Source of the DNA: Solenopsis invicta
Lineage: Eukaryota > Arthropoda > Insecta > Hymenoptera > Formicidae
DNA length: 64,000 nucleotides
Direction of reading: 5' to 3'
NCBI RefSeq assembly: GCF_016802725.1
Contig: NC_052667.1
Span: 1,640,501 to 1,704,500, forward strand
The notes below the pieces were generated by a model. The model made no database searches. It was not told the origin of the DNA and saw nothing but the letters and a program-made list of their open reading frames with translations. The position numbers and the translations under genes were made by a program. The first letter of the stretch is position 1; every line of letters begins with the position of its first letter. Shown one piece after another: positions 1-13,107 of this stretch.

Positions 1-1537
1 CATTATTAATTAAATGTTTTCATTATGCCAAACGATTTAAAATTAGTAGAAATGAATTACTAATGCACGGATATTAAATCGTACTAACGCTTTGATATCA
101 GTTAATATTCATGTACAGTGTTAAATAATAACAAAGAAAAAATTTTAGAATTAAAACTGTCAAATAATTTAAGATAAGTGGCTTTAATATATAACCACAC
201 ATATACATCGTTTCTTTTTGTGTATATTTAAGAATATGAAAGAAATTTTAAGCAAATAATAGAGTTAGCCGCTGTTGTTTGCGATTGTAACACGGACTAA
301 AGTTTCCAAGTTTCTGTTTATGTTGTTACGGTCGTATATATTTCGTTTCGCGTAGGAAAATACCGAAGCACGAGGACGAAATAATATGACGGATCTTGGC
401 ATCTCAAACTTTTGCATTTTTGCCCCTAATTACGACCAAAACTGTTAACAAGATGTACAATCACAATGATAGAAGTACTGTTAAACTGATATATTAAATT
501 GCGATAAGCCTCATATAATTACTGTTTTAATGAAAATAAAGTATAATCGTTAAAGCACAGATACATTAATCCATTGTTGTGCATATAAGAAAAAATTCTT
601 TTTCTATCTTTTTATGGCAATGATTTACGAATAACATTATGAATTCGTGCATACATATACGCAACAATAGCTAATGAACTTATAGTCTACTATATTTGGC
701 GAACAAAGCTGCCGCGAAGCTATTGAAGCTGTTAATACACAATGAGCGATCAACGATAGCATAAAAGCTTTAAATTAAATTACCGTTTATCGCGTTCCTA
801 TTATTTTATATTATATTCATATTTAATCGGCCTCTGCAACGCATCGTCATTATGTTTTCATTACCTGCCATATAATGCGCGTGATCGTAACAGCAACATT
901 TTTACAAGTCATTAATATTATTTGAGGTAATTATTTAAAACGGTATTATAATTTAATGACGCCTTTGACGCGCGCGGCAGCACATTGTACAATTTTTATA
1001 CTGTAAAATTACCTATACATGAAGATATAATTATCCGTATAGAAATTATACATGCAACAATAAATCATAATATTCATAATGAATCATAAATATCAAAATT
1101 GAATCGTACATTCTTACGTTTTGAAATACGTTGTGCGCTCTGCTGTATAGCGATATCATGATTTCATTTCACATGAAATGCTTTCACTACAATGAAAACC
1201 TATTATATTGATTACCGATAGGAATTTTCAACCGAATTTGAGTCGTAAATGCATATCTAATCTGATGTAGCAAAATTTTGATAAAACGAGATTATTGAGA
1301 AAAGTTTCAAGAAAGTTTCAGTAATTATTATATTTTATATGTAGTATAATAGTTGCATCTCTATCTTTTTCTCTTATTTTTTTTATAAACCCCAATAACA
1401 AAAGATATCCAGGATGTCCACTTCAAATTTATAAATTCATTCCCTAAAAATTCTAGAACTTTCCAGGAATTTTTATCAAAATTCTAAGTAAGAGAATTTT
1501 TAAATGTAGAGAAATAAATTTATTTTATTACACAAGC

Positions 1538-1540
<3 letters not shown>
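1..1540. other. AT-rich gene-free DNA
   Basis: Many stops in all frames. No gene, RNA or repeat recognised. Confidence 0.6.

Positions 1541-1595
<55 letters not shown>
1541..1595. repeat. (TA)n microsatellite
   Basis: About 27 uninterrupted TA units. Confidence 0.95.
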
Positions 1596-1598
<3 letters not shown>

Positions 1599-1734
1599 GA
1601 CGGATACGTTTGCCGCGCTTTCCATCATAAAATATAAAAAATAATTTTGTTAGAAAGACATAAAATTTAAATAATCCTGCGCAGGACATTTACAAAGTAT
1701 TGAAAAATAATATAAAAATTGATTTCTAACTCAC

Positions 1735-1786
1735 CAACCCGATGCGCAACGAGCGGAGTTATTCAGCCACGAAGCTACGGTGATTA
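1735..1786 (-). other. Candidate minus-strand exon (block D)
   Basis: A 52-bp block between a strong acceptor (TGTGTGTTACAG|) and a strong donor (TTG|GTGAGT). Only one frame is open, ITVASWLNNSARCASG, and it is the one that would continue the phase-1 end of block C. The product is not recognised. The block shares its acceptor side with the duplicate at 2435-2542. Confidence 0.3.
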
Positions 1787-1936
1787 CTGTAACACACAAA
1801 CATGAGATTTAAAAATTAAAATTGTGCTCAAAATAATCAATAATTCAAATGTTAATTCTTATAAACCCAGAGAAAGGTTTCTTTGAGTCAAAAAATATTT
1901 GTTTAATCAAAGAAATTTATGCACTGCTATACGGTT
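1756..1936. repeat. Dispersed direct repeat, copy 1 (partner 2521-2685)
   Basis: Shares GAGATTTAAAAATTAAAA, CAAAATAATCAATA, GTTTCTTTGAGT and GCACTGCTATACGGTT with 2521-2685, in the same order and orientation. It spans the acceptor side of a minus-strand exon-like block. Confidence 0.65.
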
Positions 1937-2434
1937 AAAGAAAAGTTTCTATGACTCAAAGAAATTTTTTTGATTGTTCCTTTTATTAGAATTAAAAAAA
2001 TAGTTTGATTGTGCAACACAAATTTTTTTTAATTAAAAAAATATAATTTTAAAACCAGATCAACTAAATTATTTTTTTACATTTCTATTAGTACATTCTT
2101 TGAATTAAACAATCAGTTGTTTGAATTAAACAAATAATTCGAACAAATAATATATTTACTTTAAGAAAGAATGATAACGTCATTTATTAAAATCAAAATA
2201 TAATTTAAAATAAATTTTTATTTTCCTCAAATGTAGTTTCACTTCAACTTAAAAAAATCAAGTTAAAGAAACGACTTCAATAACAAATATAAATATAACT
2301 TTTCTCTGGATGTGTATAATATTTTATATGAATTTCTTTTCTTTAAGTATCTACTTTTTTTTAATTTATTGTGATAAGATAGAATAAAAAAGAGAAATAT
2401 TATTAAATTTATATAAATAAGGAATGATATTTAC

Positions 2435-2542
2435 CCCAAGGTTGCTCCGCTGGGGCCCGATGCCTTTCCCAGGCCTCCTCCTCCTCTCAGCTCTTGATTG
2501 TCGATTTTTCTTCTCTTGCCGAGTTACTCAGCGAAACTGATA
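2435..2542 (-). other. Candidate minus-strand exon, duplicate of block D
   Basis: A 108-bp block between TTATGTTACAG| and |GTAAAT. The acceptor side and upstream DNA match block D over about 170 bases, but the 3' part differs. All three frames contain a stop, so it cannot be an internal coding exon; it could be a UTR exon, a terminal or poison exon, or a decayed duplicate. Confidence 0.25.
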
Positions 2543-2685
2543 CTGTAACATAAGATTTAAAAATTAAAACTGAGCTCAAAATAATCAATATTTCAAATAT
2601 TGATTTTTCCGCACTCAGAAAAAAGTTTCTTTGAGTAAAAAAATATTTGTTTGACTTAAAGAAATTCGTGCACTGCTATACGGTT
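2521..2685. repeat. Dispersed direct repeat, copy 2 (partner 1756-1936)
   Basis: Second copy, 760 bases downstream, with several substitutions and small deletions. Confidence 0.65.
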
Positions 2686-2977
2686 CTCATTAAATATAAA
2701 ACATGTAAGAAATAATTTTGCCAGAGATATAAAATTTAAATTTAAAAATAAAATTTCAAAAATTTCCAGAACTAACAATAAAATTGCCAGAAAAATACCT
2801 GAAAACACAGTCTCAAATCCTTGACTTTCCAGGTTTTTCTAAATAGTGAATACCTTGATATCTTAAAAATTTATCGATTTAAAGTATGTGTTACGCGAAA
2901 ATTATCGTTGGACAATTTCATAAAAACAAGGCTGCGGTTTAAACGTGACAACACTATTAACGCCGGATTCTTTTACG

Positions 2978-2981
<4 letters not shown>

Positions 2982-3068
<87 letters not shown>

Positions 3069-3089
3069 GTATATATATACACACACATA
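2982..3089. repeat. Compound (TG)n/(TA)n/(TATG)n/(CA)n microsatellite
   Basis: TG units pass into TA units, a short TATG run and CA units. Open frames crossing it on either strand are repeat by-products. Confidence 0.95.
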
Positions 3090-3720
3090 TGTACATGACG
3101 GCCATATAAATTTGCCGACCGGCCCATTTACACTGTCGAAACACGATACGAGTCCAGGGCTGCGCAGCAGAAGCGATTCCATTTCCATTTCCACGAGCGA
3201 AGTATATTGCCACGAATGCACGCTTACTTCGTGGCATCCTCGGCGTCGCGTGTGTACATTGTACGCGCGCGTATGTGTACGCGGGAACGTATAAGATAAA
3301 GAATGGACCAAGCCGCATACGTTTTACATCCATTACGAGCGACGCTTCTTCCCGCAAACGGCACGGGAGAGAAGGGAAGGGGAAGGGGGTGGCGGACTTA
3401 GGTTCTTGCACAAAAGCTCCGGATGAGGATATTGTATGTGTACGTAATGTATATCTGACGATACGTAATTCTCTGCACACATATGCGGGTACGTACACGC
3501 AAGCGCAGACAATAGCGAAGGTCGATGTATCACACGAGTGTGGCGTACGTCAGAGATTCGCGTCGTCGTCGGTTGCAATTTTTCGCGAGCGGATGTTCTG
3601 AAACCTTCCACGTAGGGAGAATGTCTCTTTCTGATTTTCCCGACGGCGTGGCGCGGCGGCGGTTGACCTTTCGGGATGTAATTTCAGCGATACAATTAAG
3701 ATCGAGAGAAAATGATGGCT

Positions 3721-3787
3721 CGTGTGTGTGTGTGTGTGCGCGCGCGCGTGCGCGTGCGTGTGTAAGTGTGTGCGCGCGCGTATATAT
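3721..3787. repeat. (TG)n/(CG)n alternating purine-pyrimidine tract
   Basis: GT and GC dinucleotides alternate for 67 bases; the sequence type can adopt Z-DNA. Confidence 0.9.
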
Positions 3788-4487
3788 GAACGATATTCCT
3801 TGGTACGTTTTTTCCTCCATACGCTAAACGGAAATGTGTATGCTTGCCGAAAGTGAATACGCGATACCTAAGTTGCCATCGAACGGTTTCTCGCGAAGGT
3901 ATAAAGAAAAATGAGAAGGACTACCGCAACGTGGCACGCAAATTGAATACGGAAAAGTTGGAGGAAAAACTTATGAGAATTGCCGTCGGGGACGTAACCG
4001 TGAATACGAATGGGCACACGCGCGGCTATTCCAACGCTTTCGACTGCAAGAGGAAGGTCGGATCGATGACGACGACGTTGGAATGACGTCGGAAAAGCGG
4101 TTTTCCCGTCACCGAGGGTACTGTTCGAGTCGCGATATCTATGATAAATTTTCGAAGAATCCGTTGGAAGCCGCGATTAGCCCTTTATTTCAAATAAAAA
4201 AAAACGACGAGTCTGTTTCTGCATAAGAAAAGCAGCAACAATTTCATCTAATGACATTCTGATATGCGGCGAATCGTAAATTAGGTCACATTTCCGAGAA
4301 CGCAGGTGTTGTACGAAATTTACGGAACAGAATCAACTCGTTTCCGCGGAAATAGATGCACATCTGATCTCGAACACGCGCTGCTATGTTCTCGCTAAGA
4401 GACACTTCGAGGCGCGCGCTCACTACCTTGGGAAACCTTGAAGCGCGTGTGTTTCGTCGTCTTTTGTATTTCGAGAGCACTCGACAT

Positions 4488-4490
<3 letters not shown>

Positions 4491-4519
<29 letters not shown>
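4491..4519. repeat. (TC)n microsatellite
   Basis: About 14 TC units. Confidence 0.95.
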
Positions 4520-4520
<1 letters not shown>

Positions 4521-6112
4521 AGTAATTATGTTTTATGCAAAGGAAAACGGCAGCCTACCTTGCCATGAAAAGGCAGCGCGCGCGCAAAGAAACGCCGCGC
4601 CGCAGCAGCGGAGAAATGGCTGTTCTCGCGTTACCATTTATCAAAGGTACAACGTGTCTATAGTGCGCTGCATATAGCGTAAGTGTTCGCCCATCGTCGT
4701 AAGAAATTTCAAAAAGTATTGTTGCATTACGGAGTTGCTAGGAATATGTTCGTGCAAACCGGCGTAAATCGCTCGGAATCGCTTGGGGAAAAAACGAAAC
4801 GCTCGATCGATGGCGAACCGTCTGACAAACGTCACATTTTTATTATTCAGTCTACCATCGATCATGCTGAATTGCTGCTAAAATATAAATATTCTATTAA
4901 TGTCGCAATAACTGAACTTTCGTTAATTTCGCAAATCTAAATGAGAACTGATCGCGAACTGCCCAGGATTGTGTGCAATTGCCAAGAACATATTGGCGGA
5001 GCGCATCGGCGGAAATTGATGCCGACAATACGTGGCAATTCAGAGATTAGAATACATAGACAACAGAATACGAGATCTCTCTCTCTCTCTTTTACGCATG
5101 ACAGAGGGGAGGAAAAAACTAGAACAAACGGCGCCGCTTAATGAACGTCATGGCTGATTGACATTTAATTCTCGCAAGAATTTCTCTCCTTTGAGCGACG
5201 GTAGATGTGGGAAGGGGGCCAACCTCGGGAGCGCAAAAAGCTAATTGCTTCTCCACTATCCCTCCGCGCCCGACGGCGCGCAGTCGATAATTAAAACCAC
5301 TTTTTGGAGTTAGGAATTCAATCGAACTATCGCCCGCACGAATGACAAACACCTAATCACTTTGATGGTGCGTCGGTATTCCACGAACCGGCTGTTTACA
5401 AACTCACGACGACAGAAACCGGCGCGCTCATCAAGAGTATGGTAATCAGAGCGTCTGCCAAGTAAATGAACGTACGCTACACGCTGTGGCCTCTGTCACC
5501 GTTGTAAATAGTTGTAATAATATTGTAACAGGTACTCATGTGTATATCTATAGATGTGCCAATGCACGACGCACATTAGCGCGCCTTCGATAATTTGTAT
5601 GCTACCATTAAATTAGATGTTATTATAGTTGGAATATAAAAGAGGATTCGCAATGCATATGGATTTTATTAAACTAATTTTAATAAAACAGAGTGACGTG
5701 ACTTTGAATTCAATTTGCGTTTAATTCAAAATATTCGTTTTCATATATCCGGAAACATTTACGCGAATAAATTATCTAAACATTGAACCGTGAGCCTCGT
5801 ATCAGTGTAATGTATGCGCGCTCTCTCTGCGTAGAAATACCTCAATTTATAATAAAAAGACACACGATATTCGCAAGAGAATAGAGTTGGTCAGCGAATT
5901 GTGCCATAACTATAATTCTCATTGATAGAAGCATAATTTTAAACAATTTTATTACTATATTTCATGGAAGGTATATTTACATATTTCCAGTAAAATAATA
6001 AAATTGATTTTCTTCAAAGTAAAGAAACTGGTTATCCGTGTACAAATTTTACAAGATTTTATCAAATAAATGAAAATACGATGTAACAAAATATTTACTC
6101 GTTTCGTTTGCC

Positions 6113-6312
6113 CACACTAGGAAAATTGTTTCGTTGTACCAACAAATAATTTGGTTAAAATGTATCAAACAAAACTATTTAGTCAGCATTAACAAATATC
6201 AAGTTAATATAAACAAGTATTTTTTTTTTTATTTACACGTATTTCGTAAAAGCAACTACATTTTTGCTATATGAAACAAAATATTTGTTTGCTGTTGAAA
6301 AATGCTTCTAGA
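6113..6312. mobile_element. AT-rich repeat element, copy 1
   Basis: Shares CAAATAATTTGGTTAAAAT, the AAAACTATTTAGT segment, the ATTTCG..AAGCAA segment and AAAATGCTTC with 21084-21255. It has partly inverted ends (CAACAAATAATTTGG against a copy of AAATATTTGTTTGCTGTTG). Confidence 0.6.
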
Positions 6313-9110
6313 CAGCTTTCGTTGAAAGCACTGAGCTTTTCTTCCTAATGCATACCACTGTTCTTTCTTTTCTGTAATCCAAACTGTGTAATTCGAGCGT
6401 AAACAGATCACAATTTTGAAAAACAGATATTGATTTAGACTCAACACAGACTCTATCAATAACTGTCGTGGTGAATACATTTGTGGAATGTTTAAACACG
6501 GTGCCTCATATGCCTTCTGCACGCCATTGATCTGCGCAGCCGATCTGCAACTAACAGGCAACACCACCGTCTTTCCGAAGCACAGGCCGTATACTTGAGA
6601 TAGGTAATATCAGTTGTAAACTCGATATTCCTCCATGCGAGAGGAAGAGCACCAGATTGGTTACTTCAAACAAATCAGAGTAAAGAGCATATTTCACACA
6701 GAATACTCATCATATTGAAAACGATTCTATTATCAAACACTTTCACGAACATATTAAGAGATATTTTTAAGGACACTTGAAGTCGTGAGAGTGAATTTTT
6801 CAATAATTATATAATTGAAAACAATTGATTATATAGAGAAGAATATTAACGAGTTTATGCAAACGAGTTTTGATAGAATTTTAATAATTAAATTTCATTA
6901 AAATTTAAATATAAAATTAGCCGCGCAGCATTTTCCTTTGCTCTTTTTGCTACAAAAAGAGTCAGCTTGTGTGAATGGAATAGCCGGTAGATCGGCAATT
7001 GTAGCACGTAGTGTCTATTAAACTAAAATTTGGGTTCCAGCGATACCGCAACAACCACACGACCGGCAAGGTGTAAGTTAAATACGCAAAAAACATAACA
7101 CGCAAACGCGATTCAACTTCTGCTATTGCCACATTCAACCGCAACAGTGGTTTTCCAATAAAGAGTAATATTTATATTTACAATTTGAGAGAGAATACAG
7201 AAAGTCTGTATAGAAATTAATCAATTCCGTCTACACTTGACAGATCTGAGAAGCTGAATATTTCTGTGGAAGTAGGTCGACGAAGAAAATACCTAACTGC
7301 ATATAGAGATAATGTTGGAAGCTAACGGTGCCGTCAATGAGAGTAAGCTGTGACAATATACCGGAGCGACAGGTGCACCATCGATGTTAATCGTTATTAC
7401 ACGTATATATAAGGTGCGGGTAAGGGGTCGTCTCTCGTAGTTGATCGCCTTTATCCGCCCACTCTCCCTCCCGAGGCTTGCCTTCACGATGCGGCATTCC
7501 ATCGTGACGAGACATGACTGGAATTCCTGAAGGATCCTCTCCCTGGAAGTTGCCTCGTAAAACGACAACAGAGTAGCAGATTGCATGAACGACGATTTAT
7601 AAAGCAACTTTCCCGCGTTTAGCGAACACGCGAAACTCCGATGATTATTCCAGTTCGATGCAATATTCCGGTGACTCGGTACGATACTCACGTACTTCTG
7701 TCAATTTCAAAATTTCCATTTTTTTCATTCTATCATGCTCGTTCTATTTTAGTAACAACTAAAATAGGAAAAAAAATATAGAATCCAAAACAGAGAAAAA
7801 TTAAAACAAAAAATTAAAAATGTTTATAAATATTTCTTCGTGTCTTCGGAATGCACGTAAATTTTCTTATATTCGGAATATTTCTTGAATTTAATTTTAC
7901 TAACGCCTATAGATTTGTGTATTACATTTATATTACATGGCTTTTCGTATTACAAATACGCGATTTGTCGGGATTCAAATATGCGTCAAATTTTACAAAT
8001 TTTATCGTTGCACGTCAGGTCTACATTCATTTTACGGCGCGTCCGTATTCGATCAAGTTATCGTTTCGTCAAGCTTATTCTGTTTTAACAACAGAATCCT
8101 ACATTCTGCCAGCAAAGCGTTCACTAGATCCAAGATGAAACTAAAGACATTGGCGGCATCGCGTATATAGATCTTCCTTGCAAGCTTCACAGTGAAACAA
8201 GTTTTCCCGTCTTACCGGGCGAGGATAGTATTTCGTTGTAATAAAGATTCAGTTTCGCTTGAAGGATGGGCGACGTTCGCGCCAGGGAAAAAGACGTCCT
8301 CGCCGTCGCCCGATTGATAGTCGCGCTTCTACCCGGCGGAACATTAATTGCGGTAACGCGAGAGCTCCGGCAATTTCGGCGCGATGGACGAAAAAAAAGA
8401 GAGGACAGAAAAATTACTTGTCTCGCGCGTAAAAAAGATCGCGTTACTAACGAGATGGCGGCTAGACTCGCGTTGTGTTCGCGAGAGAGAAGGAAAGGGA
8501 AATTGAACGGCGTCGGCCAGTGTGTTTTCCTTTTCTACCTGGGCCGTGAGAAAGCAGCGGGACTATAAGGATTCGAGTAAAACACTGACGGAGGAGAAAT
8601 AAAACGTAACGAGAAAATCGGAAGCAGAAGAATAGCGGGCCCCCGATTACCGGAGGTCGGCGAGTAAATGCCCTCAAAGTCAGACACGTGTTCAAAATGC
8701 TTGCGATTATTATCTTCGGAACAAGAAAAAAGAACGACCCGTATTCTATTCTAACCGATACTATGATTGAGTAAAGAAATTGAATAGTTTTAAATTATCG
8801 TTGAAATAAGCATTTATATTCGTGTCTGAAGAGATGACAAATATATGATAAAATATTCTATAAATTAATCACGAGCAAAATTTTACAGATAATTTTATTC
8901 AATTTGTAATAATTGTTTCATATTTCTTTCATATTTTACATTTTTGTTAATGCTCGTTAAACAGTCTGATTTACCGAGAAAACATTCCAATTTAAAGAAG
9001 AGTCAAAATAAAGTTAAGATTGATGTCGAAAAAGTTTGATAACGTGTAAATCAATGCTAAAGAATAAGCAATATTTATTGCATGAATTCATACATAATAT
9101 TTGAATGTAT
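6313..9110. other. Gene-free DNA with a CpG-rich middle
   Basis: A minus-strand frame of 132 codons (7691 to 7293) and a plus frame of 100 codons (8266-8568) occur in CpG-rich DNA and match nothing I know. The rest is AT-rich. Confidence 0.45.
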
Positions 9111-9990
9111 CACGCCGTTAACAAACGACGGGAAACGAAGGTAAACGGCATCATAACGGCAATCCGTCGCGTCGCGTAATGCGTATATCGCGTTATAGCT
9201 GCTGCCACATCCCCGATTACTTCGTTAGCGGTATTACGCGAAGATGATAGCGACGCCGATCACGAGCCCTCGATGAATTAGCGATTACACCGACATGATG
9301 CGCGCGGAGCGCTTTGAAGAGACTCGGCTTTGGGAGGGTTATTTCGGTGAAGAGAGAGGCACAGAGGGGGGGAGACAGATAGATAGATAGATAGAGAAGT
9401 GAAGGGAGAGGGGGAGGGGGGGGGCGCGAGTCCGTATTCGCGCGACGATTTAATCGAGTACGGCGCGCACGGCTGTGTCCAATCAATCCTGGGGGGAGAG
9501 GCTGCGATCGGAAAGAGGAGCCCGCAACGCGTAGTGTACACCCGGGGGTGTACATTACACAGCCAGTCTAGGTCGGCAGTCACCTGGCTGGCTATCCGAC
9601 GTGCCGATCGCCGTCTCGTCGGATATAATCCGGTCCTCCGTCCAGCGAGCGAGAGGCTGCGCTCGCTCCCTCGGTTAATTGAAAATTAACCAACCGTCGT
9701 CCATCTGTGCACACAGCCTCCGCCCGCGTTCTAATCACGTTTCTCCCGGTTGCACGTTCTCTCGTTAACCCGATATGCATCATCCGCTGCCTACGACCGG
9801 GCCCTCGCCGATAAGTAAATCGGGCTTACGCGTCGTCGCAGATACGCGTCGTGTTACGCGATCCGGCTTCCATCTCGATGATCGGGGATTGGCCTCCTCT
9901 TTCTCCCGTCATTAACGAGGTACTACCTTGCCTATATGATCAACCGTGTGCACGTGATCAGCCGTAGTGAGGCGGGAGTTATGCGGATGC
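9111..9990. other. CpG-rich island, possible regulatory region
   Basis: About 880 bases dense in CpG, with a GATA repeat and a G-rich run at 9376-9424. It could hold a promoter, but no donor-bearing exon was found. Confidence 0.35.
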
Positions 9991-10870
9991 TCGAGATTTT
10001 TTGTAGAGCGAGAGACAAATGCGTTGCAGCTAAACGTCAAACGTGACATTCTAATAAGAGAAGCGTTTCAAATTTTTAATGAAAAATTATTGACAGTTCA
10101 GTAGTCAATATCCTTCGTGATAATTCTCATTGCCCTTATGAGAAGCAATTCTTAGCGATTATTATACAAGAACAGTGTATTATTCAAATATATTTAAATG
10201 TGCTTCTTGTGCGCTAAATTTGATTGTTGTCACGTAAATGTATCTTTATTTTTATATTTTTATTAATTAAAAAATGCATTTAATTCCTTTTTATTATCTT
10301 TAAAAATTAAAAAATTCATTTTCATCATTTTCTAATTTATTATAAGAATATAGATATATGTCAACCACAGCAATAATTTATATAAAATAATGCAGCGTAA
10401 CAAGGCAGTATTTTTCCTTCACATATATACGCATACAGCTATACAATGCATATATACCCACGTATTCTACATATATACATAAATCTATCTCCATTCGCAT
10501 TGTACGACGTACGAATGCAATATGCGTCCAATTTATAAAACAAGCACAACTCTCTTGGATTAAATAATAGAAATTGCTTCAGGAACAATTACCCCTTTTT
10601 CTCTCGTCTTCATTTGCACGATTTTTACGTGCGAATTTAGCAGAGACGCGAGCGGATAAAATACAGGATTAGATTTCGAAAAACGACGACGACTCCTTCT
10701 GCGAGGCTACGAAAAGAGATTTTCTGCGCAGGAAAACGCGGGATATGGCGTGTCGGCATGTCGACGAGCTTTCCCTTAAAATATCCGCTCAGCGCCGAGA
10801 ACTCGCGTGGAAATCGCTGCCGCGAGCGAGCGGCAGATGCGGCAAAATGCCGTTGCTCGCTCGCCGTAGA

Positions 10871-10894
10871 AGCAGCAGCAGCAGCAGCAGCAGC
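10871..10894. repeat. (AGC)8 trinucleotide repeat
   Basis: Eight perfect AGC units in CpG-rich DNA. Not within a supported coding exon. Confidence 0.95.
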
Positions 10895-11993
10895 TCGTGA
10901 AATGTGAAATTGTGATGGACCGCCATCCTGCCCATTCGATCAGACTTACTTCACTGTCAGATCGAATATACATCTCGCGACATTCCATCCCTCCCCTTCC
11001 ACCTTGCCGCTGCGACGGCGTCTACTTCCTCTCCATCCCGCTGCTCTTGCTTTGCCCACGAGACATCTTCCGATACCGAGACAGCGACCTCATGAGATTT
11101 TACGAGCCGACGATGCGATACCGCCCTATCTAGTCCCTGCGGATCCCTCCAAACCCTTGCGCCATGCTACACCATGTCGCGCTACTTTTGCATCGTATCG
11201 TCGTCGTTGCATCCGACTTTCAGGATTATATCGCTCGCATCTTCCTCCGTAAAATGCACGCTCCGGTCTTATTCCGGCCACGCGGTTCGAATACATCAAG
11301 TTTTTCGAAGCACGCTCTACAACCGTTGCTTCACAAGTTTACTGAATTTTTTTTACATGTAGGAAATAGATAACGGTATATGTGGACACAACGTAGAATA
11401 AATAGATAATTTAAAACAATTTTTGCTCGTTTCTTAAGTATTCGGTAGATTACTGCAGTATTCATTTATTCTGTACGTGTATGAAAATTTTTTACACATT
11501 TCTATACATGAAACTAATTACTGTTCGATCTTTTACAATTTAATTCTCTGTGAAAATTGAAATCTTTCACGTAATCAAATTAGTATTAATAATTAATTTA
11601 ATAATTTTATGCTTATTAAATTTTTTTTAAATTCTATTATAATGACAAACTTTTTGCAGAAATTAACTTATTCAAATATTAGAATTTTTAAACTCGGATT
11701 TATCCAATTTATAGAACAAAGAGTCTGCTCCACATTTTATTTTTATTTTACTGTCCACTTTGCTATCTTTAAAGAGTTGTGGTTCGAAATAGTTAATCTG
11801 TACTATCATTTGTCACTGCTAAAAGCATTTCGAGAAAATATTCAAACGGAAAATAAAATATTTTCACTGTTCATACTCTCAAAATCATTAAAAATTCCTT
11901 TTATAAAAAATTTATACCCGATTATTCAATACATTAAAAATAAAAATAAAAAAACAGTAGCACTCTTTTAGATTATTCGAATCATTTTTTAGT

Positions 11994-12131
11994 CTATTTA
12001 AAAATGGGTGTGGTTATTACTAATAAAAATAATGTAGTTGTAGCATAGTCGAAGAAATAAAACGCCAGTAATTTTTACTTCTGCCAATTGCATTAATTTT
12101 ACTGGCAGTACCCAAATTTATTTTTGAACAG
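11994..12131. mobile_element. Short deletion derivative of the foldback element
   Basis: A 138-bp copy with both ends. The left end resembles 55370 onward (AAAAATGGGTGTGGTTATTA), and the right end resembles 59822 (CTGGCAGT... TTTTTGAACAG). The interior is missing. Confidence 0.65.
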
Positions 12132-12293
12132 AGGGATAATCAAATAATAATAGCAAACTGCTCTATTTAAATAAATTGATTCACTTTATTTACTTAAACA
12201 TTTTCTTTTCTTTACTTTCACTAAAGATTATATATAATATGCAATTGTATTGATATATTATGCTGGTATTAATCATGAATTAAATAAAAAAAG

Positions 12294-12490
12294 ATAAAAG
12301 TGAAAGAACGAAAGAAAGAAGAAAGGAAGGAGAAAAAGAAGAAAAAAATTTTAAGTAAAAAAAAATATTAAGAAATGAAAGAAAGGAGCTTAAAATAAGA
12401 AAAGGAAGATGAAGAGAAAGAAAGAAAAAAGAAAAGAGAAAAAAAGAAAGAAAGAGATCAGAAAACAGAATGAGAACAAAAGGAAATTAC
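12294..12490 (+). repeat. GA-rich purine tract
   Basis: About 200 bases almost free of C and with few T, made of GAAAG/GAAAA units. Confidence 0.85.
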
Positions 12491-13072
12491 AAAAGAGAAG
12501 AAATATGGATAAAAAAATAAAATAACTATTCAATGACTGTTGGCTAAAATCGTCTGGACGCGACAAAATTTTTTCGAAACATGAAAAATTGATTTGTTTT
12601 CACTCGATCGTTGTTGTTACAGATAAAAAGATATTATGCAAATTGCGATATAAATATGGTCTGTGACCCTTTATTGCTTCGACATTATTCATAATAATGA
12701 AAATGAATAAATAGCGCATTCACTTACTAAATGCCGGCACGCGTGATGGCGAGTGATAGAACGAAATTAAATCGGTTGTCTGTTCGGTGTATATCGCTTG
12801 CTGCACTCTATTTCGCGGCAGACATTCGAAACGCTTCGAATGAAAATTTCAGAAGCACAAGCGACGATGTCGCGATTTGTCTGTTTTCACACCGGAATAG
12901 AAACGATTCAATTTTCGGAGAACTTTTACCGCGAGCGAAATAAACGAATGTAGAGGCTTGTAGAGCATGTAACTCTCGGAATAAATACGAGTATATCGAG
13001 TAAATTCACATAATCAGAAATTGAGTAATTAATGCATCTAATATCTGTATTTTAAGTAACTTAGTACAAGCA

Positions 13073-13107
13073 TATAATAATAATAATAATAATAACAATA
13101 ATGATAA
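13073..13107. repeat. (AAT)n microsatellite
   Basis: ATA/AAT units with minor interruptions. Confidence 0.85.

Larger units (their letters stand above)
3090..6112. other. CpG-rich then AT-rich gene-free DNA
   Basis: 3090-5560 is CpG-rich with short overlapping frames on both strands and microsatellites; 5561-6112 is AT-rich. No gene recognised. Confidence 0.5.

Noticed and set aside
2902..3498. Long open frames on both strands across 2.9-3.5 kb
   Set aside because: They run through TG/TA/CA dinucleotide repeats, which avoid stops. The encoded Cys-Val, Tyr-Ile and Thr-His alternations are repeat by-products.
6256..6567. Minus frame of 103 codons as a transposase fragment
   Set aside because: It overlaps the AT-rich repeat at 6113-6312, and no transposase motif is visible.
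9217..9689. Several overlapping frames on both strands in the 9-kb CpG island
   Set aside because: Open frames on both strands are expected in stop-poor CpG-rich DNA; Pro/Ser/Arg-rich products without domains.
11280..11300. GGTTCGAATAC, resembling a tRNA T-loop
   Set aside because: No matching D arm, anticodon arm or acceptor stem at the right spacing.
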